Assembly: GCA_002327905.1 (NCBI GenBank) | Contig: DCUY01000043.1 | Coordinates: 1 to 21,406 of the forward strand | Length of the DNA: 21,406 bases | From: Caldifarciminota bacterium UBA2202 | Lineage (GTDB): Bacteria > Hydrothermota > 32-111 | Reading direction: 5' to 3' | Shown: positions 16,328 through 21,406 of the stretch, piece after piece | Layout of the letters: every line of letters begins with the position of its first letter | Numbering within the stretch: position 1 is the stretch's first letter | Program-made: the position numbers and the translations under genes | Notes under the pieces: generated by a model | Databases searched by the model: none | The model's input: the letters and a program-made list of their open reading frames with translations, nothing else | What the model was told of the DNA's origin: nothing

Positions 16328-18211
16328 TTATTCACCGAGAATTAAAAATTCAATTCTCCTGTTTATAGCTCTTCCTTCTTTTGTTCCATTGTCTGCAATA
16401 GGCATTATCTCTCCGAATCCTTTTGCTATAACCCTGAGAGGGTCTATTCCGTGAGAGACAAGATAGTTTCTGACAGATTCCGCTCTTGCCTGAGATAAAG
16501 AGTGGTTTGATGCGTCAGACCCTACAGAATCAGTGTGACCCTGAACCTCTATCTTAACCTTAGGATTGTCAGTCAATAGTTTGACAGCTTCATCAAGAGT
16601 ATAGAATGACTCAGGAAGAATTGTCGCCTTTCCGCTCTCAAAATAAATTCCTTTGAGTGTTATCTTTCCGCCCTTCTTGAGCATCTCAATATTGAGAATC
16701 AATGTCTTGTCAGCTTCAATTACAACAGGCATTGCGTATGACAAATAACCGTTATATACAGCGGCTATAGTGTATGTGCCCGGGTCTAAAGTTATTCTGT
16801 AAACTCCTGTTGAAGCGTCAGGAAGAATGTCAGGAATGTTTGTCTGAGGGAATGATATTGTTGCGAGCACAACATCTCCTGATGACTTATCCGAGACTTT
16901 TCCTGTTATAATACCTTTTTCAACTTTCTTCGGATTCAATGCAAAATCAACAATCTTCGTCTGCCCCTTCTCTATGATGACTCCCTTCTCCTGCCATTTG
17001 TATCCCTCTCTCTCAGCTCTTATTCTTATAGTGCCGGGATTGACAGTGACAGAATATATTCCTGATGAATCCGATATTATGCTTATTGATTCGCTGTATC
17101 CGGGGAATGTGACAATTGCTGACATTGGCACACCTGTTTCGCCGTTTATTATTTTTCCGGTTATTATTGTTTTTGTCTCTTCCTTCTTTATCACAGGTCC
17201 GTCTTTTTTGAAATCATAATAGTATGTAAGTCCGAAGTATGCCTTCCAGTCAGGAGCTCCGCCCCATCCGTCGCTGAGTAAAAATGTGTCAGACATTGAA
17301 TTGTGAATAGGTTCAAGGTCTGGAAGGAATTTTGGTATTCTGTAATCAGCGCCGAGGTCAATGACAAGTCCGACCGGAGTGTCAAATCTGACTCCTCCGG
17401 AAATATAATAAACAAATCTTCCGTCATACATTCTCAAAGCATTGTATTTAAATCCGTATGCCTCTATGAAAGGCACGAATGATCCGAATCTTATTGAAAG
17501 GCCCGCCGCAAAATCAATAAAAGTGGGATTGTTTCCGGCAGGCATATTTACAAGTTTTGTATATCCGCCATTTAGATTGATGTTGAGAGGAACCTGAGAC
17601 TGAGTGAGAAATGAGACCAATCCTTTAACTCCCCAATCAGCTCCGTTTGTTGTAAATCTGCGAAATATTCCTCCGTCATTCTTCATATAATCAATTGAAA
17701 AAGAAGATGAGCTGTCCATGCCGGGAGAGTATAAATCTCCTGTTGTGAATCTGTAGAATCCAAGTATTCCGAAGTCGGCATTCTTTGTAGCTCCGAATAA
17801 TCCGCCTGTGGTGAGCTTCAAATTGAGCTCAGTATCTCCGAATCCGTAACTGGCATAATTGGTATTTGCATCTGCTCTGCCCTCTTCTTCAGGCGTATCA
17901 ATTGCGTCAATAAGGCCTTCTGAAACGACACTCACTTCAAGCCAGTTTGTGAATGAATACCCGAGGCCGAACTGAACTCCTCCTGCGGCATAAGTGTCCC
18001 AGCTGTATGCAGTATCTCCTGTTATTGAGGAGATGTAATCTGTCTGAAAATCTCTTGAAAAACCGTTTATATGAAATCCCAATTGAAGTCTCTGCTCTCT
18101 GATAATTGCGCCTATGGAATGAAGCATTCCGGAAGTTGTGTAGAGCGATGGCGCAGAGAACAAATTCAAAATTAAAAATAATGTGCATGCAAAAAGAATC
18201 AATTTTTTCAT
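16328..18211 (-). CDS. OmpA-family outer-membrane protein: N-terminal barrel, two carboxypeptidase-regulatory-like domains, C-terminal peptidoglycan-binding domain
   Basis: 627 residues. Signal peptide to about Ala20 (LFLILNLFSA). Residues 21-335 alternate like a beta-barrel with many aromatic-girdle residues and end in YFGLTYYYDF. Two similar beta-sandwich repeats follow at 349-427 and 433-512. Each starts (I)ITGK(I/V) and has a SGIYSVTVNPGT or TGVYRITLDPGT core, typical of carboxypeptidase-regulatory-like domains. The OmpA domain at 518-625 has GIYFESGKATI, GHTDSVGS and SLSQARAESV. Asp561 and Arg576 have the 15-residue spacing of the pair that binds diaminopimelate in Acinetobacter OmpA. 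It should anchor the outer membrane to murein, with the two sandwiches as a periplasmic spacer. It is a single gene with its own TTGACA promoter and an AGGAGG site at 18216-18221, converging on ffh through a shared terminator. Confidence 0.95.
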   Translation of the reverse strand: MKKLILFACTLFLILNLFSAPSLYTTSGMLHSIGAIIREQRLQLGFHINGFSRDFQTDYISSITGDTAYSWDTYAAGGVQFGLGYSFTNWLEVSVVSEGLIDAIDTPEEEGRADANTNYASYGFGDTELNLKLTTGGLFGATKNADFGILGFYRFTTGDLYSPGMDSSSSFSIDYMKNDGGIFRRFTTNGADWGVKGLVSFLTQSQVPLNINLNGGYTKLVNMPAGNNPTFIDFAAGLSIRFGSFVPFIEAYGFKYNALRMYDGRFVYYISGGVRFDTPVGLVIDLGADYRIPKFLPDLEPIHNSMSDTFLLSDGWGGAPDWKAYFGLTYYYDFKKDGPVIKKEETKTIITGKIINGETGVPMSAIVTFPGYSESISIISDSSGIYSVTVNPGTIRIRAEREGYKWQEKGVIIEKGQTKIVDFALNPKKVEKGIITGKVSDKSSGDVVLATISFPQTNIPDILPDASTGVYRITLDPGTYTIAAVYNGYLSYAMPVVIEADKTLILNIEMLKKGGKITLKGIYFESGKATILPESFYTLDEAVKLLTDNPKVKIEVQGHTDSVGSDASNHSLSQARAESVRNYLVSHGIDPLRVIAKGFGEIMPIADNGTKEGRAINRRIEFLILGE

Positions 18212-18239
18212 AAAACCTCCTGTTGTTCTTTTTATATAA

Positions 18240-18267
18240 ATATTACAATATAATTAAGTTATGTCAA
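18240..18267 (-). promoter_or_regulatory. Sigma70-type promoter of the OmpA-family gene
   Basis: On the minus strand a consensus TTGACA (18262-18267) is followed by 16 bases and TAATAT (18240-18245). The start codon is at 18211, giving a leader of about 20 bases that contains AGGAGG (18216-18221). A perfect -35 box and a strong ribosome site suggest high expression, as expected for a major outer-membrane protein. The -10 box matches 4 of 6 positions. Confidence 0.72.
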
Positions 18268-18293
18268 CAAGAAAATAAAAATAAAGATTTCGG

Positions 18294-18322
18294 TTGAAAA
18301 AAACCTTCTTATGTCTTATTAT
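18294..18322 (+). promoter_or_regulatory. Promoter of the antiporter gene, positioned for a leaderless mRNA
   Basis: TTGAAA (18294-18299), a 17-base spacer and TATTAT (18317-18322) are each one base off consensus. A start about seven bases after the -10 box falls at 18329-18331, on top of the ATG at 18331. A shifted -10 reading (TATATT, 18320-18325) gives the same result. No Shine-Dalgarno sequence lies before the ATG. The -35 box is 26 bases from that of the divergent OmpA promoter, so the 119-base region serves both genes. Confidence 0.65.
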
Positions 18323-18330
18323 ATTCAAAA

Positions 18331-20022
18331 ATGGAAAATTACTTTTTAAATTTAAGTGACACAATCTCAATATTTCATCTTAATATCCTTCTTCTGATAG
18401 GATTCTCTTTGATCGGAGGAACTCTCGGAGGAAGAATATTCCAAAAGCTTAAAATTCCTCAGGTTGTGGGTTATATAACAATCGGAATAATCATAGGCAC
18501 GAGCGGAGTGAAGATTCTTGATGTGGAGACTGTGAAGGCGTTTGAACCATTCAATTATTTTGCCCTCGGCATGATAGGATTCATGATAGGCGGAGAATTG
18601 AAAATGGATGTTCTTTCAAAATTCGGGAAGCAGTTTCTTATAATTCTTTTTGCAGAGGGTCTCGCCGCATTTGTTGTGGTCACTCTTCTCATTGGCTTCA
18701 TAGGCATGATATTCATTCATGATGCAAAACTCGTGTGGTCTCTTGCAATACTTCTCGGAGCGATATCCTCAGCCACAGCTCCTGCGGCAACTACAGATGT
18801 TCTTTGGGAATACAAGGCAAAGGGCCCTCTCACAAGGACTGTTCTCGGCATAGTGGCATTGGATGACGGACTTGCTCTTCTTTTATTTGCAATAGCATCG
18901 TCGGTTGCGGCTTCTCTTATGGGAGACTCTCTCAACATACTTGAATCAATATTTACTCCGATTTATGAAATAGTCGGTTCGCTTATGCTCGGATTTCTCC
19001 TCGGATTTTTTATGGGCAAAATACTTAAAAGATACAATGAGGATGATAAAATTCTTGTCTTCTCAATAGGCATTGTTCTGACTGGGCTCGGACTTGCGGC
19101 ATTGATGTCTCTCAATATTCTTCTTGCGGCAATGACAATGGGAGTGACAGTGGTTAATCTATCTCCATACAGAAGCAAAGAGCTTTTTAAGCTGATTCAA
19201 AATTTCACTCCTCCGATATATATATTGTTTTTTGTGCTTGTCGGAGCCAAACTGAATGTGCAGGGAATGTCTCTTTCCGTTATATTCCTTTTAGCCGCAT
19301 ATCTTACAGGCAGAACATTGGGAAAAATGTACGGCGCGTCTTTCGGTGCAAAACTCTCCGGAGCGCCTGCTACGGTTATTAAAAACCTGCCTCTCTGCCT
19401 CTTCAGTCAGGCCGGAGTTGCAATAGGGCTCTCAATAATAGCAGGCCAGAAATTTCAGTCTGAAATTGGAAACATGATTGTGATAATCATAACTGCATCA
19501 ACCTTTGTTGTTCAGCTTATAGGTCCGTATTATGTCAAAATGGGCATCACAAGAGCCGGAGAAGTGGGATTGAATATAACTGAAGAGGATCTGATAAAAA
19601 AATGCAAAGCATCGGACATTATGGCGAAGAATGTTCCTATAATTAAATATAACTTTTCAATAAAAAGGATTATTAAAATTTTTACGGAGAATGAGAATCT
19701 TTATTACCCTGTCGTAAATGAAGCCAACAAGCTTATAGGGATAGTGACTGTGGATAATATCAGACAGACAATTCTTTATACTGAAGCGAGCGACCTTCTG
19801 CTCGCCCATGACCTTATGGAGAGAGTCATTGCCACGGTTAACGAAGAGACTCCTTTAACTGAAGTGAAAGAGCTTATTGACAGACTGAAGATAGATTATC
19901 TGCCTGTAATCACTTCTGAAAAGGAGATTGTCGGGTTCATTGAAGTGAAGAATATTCAGAAGCTTATTTCCCAAAAAATCGCAGAAATCGAGAAAAAAGC
20001 TGTTGACCTCCAAAACTCATAG
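18331..20022 (+). CDS. CPA2-family cation/proton antiporter with C-terminal CBS-domain pair
   Basis: Inner-membrane exchange of Na+ or K+ for H+. 563 residues. About 12-13 hydrophobic segments fill residues 17-405. The KIPQVVGYITIGIIIG stretch at 41-56 is the usual CPA2 second helix. The ion-binding double aspartate Asp178-Asp179 (IVALDDGLALLLFA) and the unwound SSATAPAATTD segment at 147-156 are present. The cytoplasmic tail has two CBS motifs at about 428-482 (SDIMAKN to GIVTVDNI) and 494-548 (DLMERV to GFIEVKNI), where relatives more often carry TrkA-N or USP domains. CBS pairs bind adenine nucleotides or cyclic dinucleotides, so the exchanger is probably gated by energy status or a second messenger; which one cannot be told. 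The ATG at 18331 is the only sensible start (an in-frame stop lies at 18295, with no start codon between) and has no ribosome site. Confidence 0.93.
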   Translation: MENYFLNLSDTISIFHLNILLLIGFSLIGGTLGGRIFQKLKIPQVVGYITIGIIIGTSGVKILDVETVKAFEPFNYFALGMIGFMIGGELKMDVLSKFGKQFLIILFAEGLAAFVVVTLLIGFIGMIFIHDAKLVWSLAILLGAISSATAPAATTDVLWEYKAKGPLTRTVLGIVALDDGLALLLFAIASSVAASLMGDSLNILESIFTPIYEIVGSLMLGFLLGFFMGKILKRYNEDDKILVFSIGIVLTGLGLAALMSLNILLAAMTMGVTVVNLSPYRSKELFKLIQNFTPPIYILFFVLVGAKLNVQGMSLSVIFLLAAYLTGRTLGKMYGASFGAKLSGAPATVIKNLPLCLFSQAGVAIGLSIIAGQKFQSEIGNMIVIIITASTFVVQLIGPYYVKMGITRAGEVGLNITEEDLIKKCKASDIMAKNVPIIKYNFSIKRIIKIFTENENLYYPVVNEANKLIGIVTVDNIRQTILYTEASDLLLAHDLMERVIATVNEETPLTEVKELIDRLKIDYLPVITSEKEIVGFIEVKNIQKLISQKIAEIEKKAVDLQNS

Positions 20023-20079
20023 AATAAGTGAAAGTCCCTGAAAATATTATTATTGGCTGAAATCGGAAGAGAGCGCATA

Positions 20080-20108
20080 TTGACTTTACAATAAAAGAGG
20101 GATATACT
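20080..20108 (+). promoter_or_regulatory. Promoter of the nitronate-monooxygenase-family gene
   Basis: TTGACT (20080-20085), a 17-base spacer and TATACT (20103-20108) are each one base off the sigma70 consensus. Transcription would start near 20115 and give a leader of about 93 bases. A second, perfect TATAAT at 20184-20189 lies closer to the gene but has no convincing -35 box at the right distance. Confidence 0.7.
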
Positions 20109-20133
20109 TAAACCACTTAAAGATAATTTTGTG

Positions 20134-20206
20134 TTCCGAAAAATAAAGCATTTTTATTTTTAGGATTTGGAAATTTTCGGAAATATAATTCTTTACAAGG
20201 AGAATT
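20134..20206 (+). promoter_or_regulatory. Leader with two mutually exclusive hairpins before the flavoprotein gene
   Basis: The bases TTCCGAAAA (20134-20142) pair perfectly with TTTTCGGAA (20174-20182). Part of the same segment can instead form a local hairpin: AAAAATAAA (20139-20147) with TTTATTTTT (20153-20161), extended beyond one mismatch by UCC/GGA. Both cannot form at once. A third small stem, AATTCT (20187-20192) with AGAATT (20201-20206), encloses most of the AAGGAG ribosome site (20197-20202). The pairs are seen directly; that they regulate is inference. The outer inverted repeat could instead be a protein operator, and AT-rich DNA makes some of this pairing possible by chance. Confidence 0.45.
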
Positions 20207-20207
20207 T

Positions 20208-21290
20208 ATGATTTCGGCGCAGATGAAAGAATTCAAAATCGGCGACCTTACGATAAAACTGCCGATAATACAGGGCGGAATGGGAGTGGGAATCTCTCTC
20301 TCAAGACTTGCTTCAGCTGTTGCAAATGAAGGCGGAGTCGGAGTAATAGCAACTGCGGGAATAGGAATGCTTGAACCTGACTTTAAGGAGAATTATCTGG
20401 AAGCAAACAAGAGAGCATTGAAGAAGGAAATTAAGAAAGCGAGAGAGTTCTCAAAAGGAGTCATCGGAGTCAATATAATGGTTGCTCTGTCGAATTATGC
20501 GGATTTGGTAAAGACTTCAATTCAGGAAGAGGTTGATATAATATTTTCCGGAGCCGGCCTTCCTTTGAATCTGCCGGAATTTTTAAAACCCAACGGAAGC
20601 AGTAAAACAAAGCTTGTTCCTATCGTATCATCAGGAAGGGCTGCTGAGTATATTTCAAAAAAGTGGATTGAAACATATAATTATCCTCCTGACGCATTTG
20701 TGGTTGAAGGCCCTCTTGCAGGCGGACATCTCGGATTTAAGAGGGAAAATATCGACAATCCGGCATTCGCACTTGAAAATATAATGGTCGATGTGTTAAA
20801 AGTTGCAAAACAGCTTGAAGAAAAATTCAAAAAGAATGTTCCTGTTATTGTCGGTGGAGGAATATTCACAGGTATGGATATAAAGAAGTTTTTACAGCTG
20901 GGAGCATCTGCAGTTCAGATGGCTACAAGATTTGTAACTACAAAAGAATGTGATGCTGATGATAAATTCAAGCAGACTTACATAGATGCAAAGAAGGAAG
21001 ACATTGTAATAATAAAGAGTCCTGTCGGGCTTCCGGGAAGGGCTATAAACAACAAGTTCATTGAAGACACTAACAACGGAGAGAAAAAGCCCTTTACTTG
21101 TCCTTATCACTGTATAGTCACCTGCGATTACAAGCAGTCTCCTTATTGCATAGCTTTGGCTCTTCTCAATGCTTTCAAAGGAAATTTCAAAAATGGTTTT
21201 GCATTTGCAGGGTCGAATGCAGGAAGAGTGAAAGAGATCGTGTCAGTGAAGGATTTGATTCAGACGATAAAGAAAGAATTTGAATCGTAA
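20208..21290 (+). CDS. Nitronate monooxygenase / 2-nitropropane dioxygenase-family FMN protein with C-terminal cysteine cluster
   Basis: 360 residues, TIM barrel. Near the N-terminus KLPIIQGGMGVGIS (18-30) is the usual FMN-binding start. GVNIMVALSNY (87-97), the active-site EGPLAGGHLGF with His174, and the phosphate-loop strands VPVIVGGGIFTG (211-222) and GASAVQMATRF (232-242) complete the flavin site. The tail has Cys298, Cys302, Cys306 and Cys314 (CPYHCIVTC, then a seven-residue gap to PYC), a pattern I know from a longer anaerobe-type branch of this family and absent from classic nitronate monooxygenases. It could bind a metal or iron-sulphur cluster. The physiological substrate is unknown; enoyl-ACP reductase FabK shares the fold, but FabK is shorter and lacks this tail. 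A good AAGGAG site six bases upstream supports the start. The gene is preceded by its own promoter and structured leader and is probably monocistronic. Confidence 0.9.
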   Translation: MISAQMKEFKIGDLTIKLPIIQGGMGVGISLSRLASAVANEGGVGVIATAGIGMLEPDFKENYLEANKRALKKEIKKAREFSKGVIGVNIMVALSNYADLVKTSIQEEVDIIFSGAGLPLNLPEFLKPNGSSKTKLVPIVSSGRAAEYISKKWIETYNYPPDAFVVEGPLAGGHLGFKRENIDNPAFALENIMVDVLKVAKQLEEKFKKNVPVIVGGGIFTGMDIKKFLQLGASAVQMATRFVTTKECDADDKFKQTYIDAKKEDIVIIKSPVGLPGRAINNKFIEDTNNGEKKPFTCPYHCIVTCDYKQSPYCIALALLNAFKGNFKNGFAFAGSNAGRVKEIVSVKDLIQTIKKEFES

Positions 21291-21303
21291 TAGTATATTG
21301 TAT

Positions 21304-21335
21304 TGTATAGGGAGGGTTTAGAACCCTCCCCTACA
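21304..21335. repeat. GC-rich palindrome, probable dispersed REP-like element
   Basis: GGGAGGGTT (21310-21318) and AACCCTCCC (21322-21330) form a perfect 9-base stem around a 3-base loop, with TGTA and TACA pairing again outside a small internal bulge. It stands out as the only strongly GC-rich piece in an AT-rich intergenic stretch. No T-run follows on either strand, so it is not a standard terminator, although it could protect the mRNA end. Palindromes of this GGGGAGGGTT form recur between genes in many bacterial genomes; copy number here cannot be judged from one window. Confidence 0.65.
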
Positions 21336-21350
21336 TATATTCAGTTCTGT

Positions 21351-21395
21351 ATTTTAACCACCGCACTCTTGTATTTTTACTCCGCATTTTAACCA
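21351..21395 (+). repeat. Short direct repeat at the window end
   Basis: ATTTTAACCA occurs at 21351-21360 and again at 21386-21395, with CCGCA placed after the first copy and before the second, in about 45 bases. It may be a binding-site pair upstream of a gene beyond the window, or chance in AT-rich DNA. Confidence 0.3.
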
Positions 21396-21406
21396 TAAAC
21401 TATCAA

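Noticed and set aside
21304..21335. Palindrome after the flavoprotein gene as an intrinsic terminator
   Set aside because: No T-run follows the stem on either strand, in contrast to the textbook terminator at 16278-16308.
1..21406. tRNA, rRNA, CRISPR array, insertion sequence or prophage
   Set aside because: Non-coding stretches total under 500 bases and none shows cloverleaf motifs, regular repeats, transposase or integrase reading frames.

Overview
The window is AT-rich (by eye roughly 35-40% GC) and densely coded. It looks like chromosomal DNA of a diderm bacterium: there is an OmpA-type outer-membrane barrel protein, a lipoprotein, and several signal-peptide proteins including a PorU/gingipain-like C25 protein that ends in a type IX-like sorting segment. 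These points suggest the FCB side of the tree. The frequent strong AAGGAGG ribosome binding sites are unlike true Bacteroidota, so an uncultured FCB-type lineage (WOR-3, Cloacimonadota or similar) is a reasonable but unproven guess. Arginine is written mostly AGA/AGG and glycine mostly GGA. I see no insertion sequences, phage genes, CRISPR, tRNA or rRNA.

Region 1 (12-16279, + strand) holds thirteen genes, and every one of the twelve junctions overlaps by 1-14 bases. The order is cytidine deaminase (cdd), a lipoprotein, a 57-residue Trm112-family protein, a 1224-residue C25 peptidase-like protein, an exported transglutaminase-like protein, an exported unknown, deoxyribose-phosphate aldolase (deoC), pyrimidine-nucleoside phosphorylase (pdp/deoA), an exported S55 (SpoIVB-type) peptidase-domain protein, an exported beta-propeller/Ig-like protein, glycerate 2-kinase, D-Ala-D-Ala ligase (ddl) and the SRP GTPase Ffh. 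A perfect 30-base palindrome with T-runs on both strands closes the unit. cdd, pdp and deoC form most of a pyrimidine deoxynucleoside catabolic route (deoxycytidine to deoxyuridine to deoxyribose phosphate to glyceraldehyde-3-phosphate plus acetaldehyde); phosphopentomutase is not here. The other theme is exported envelope proteins, three of which carry peptidase-type folds (C25, transglutaminase-like, S55).

Region 2 (16280-18330) is one minus-strand gene for a barrel / double carboxypeptidase-regulatory-like / OmpA protein, with a clear sigma70-type promoter in a 119-base divergent intergenic region. Facing the other way in the same region is a second promoter placed so close to the next start codon that its mRNA should be leaderless.

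Region 3 (18331-21406) holds a CPA2-type cation/proton antiporter with a C-terminal CBS pair, then a 185-base gap with a good promoter and a leader that can fold into two mutually exclusive hairpins, then a nitronate-monooxygenase-family flavoprotein with a four-cysteine cluster. The final 116 bases hold a GC-rich palindrome that looks like a dispersed REP-type repeat, and a short direct repeat.

The most interesting items are the uninterrupted chain of overlapping genes mixing envelope and housekeeping functions, the exported trio of peptidase-fold proteins, the reversed Ser/His order in the S55 domain, the leaderless antiporter gene, and the two-state leader before the flavoprotein gene.
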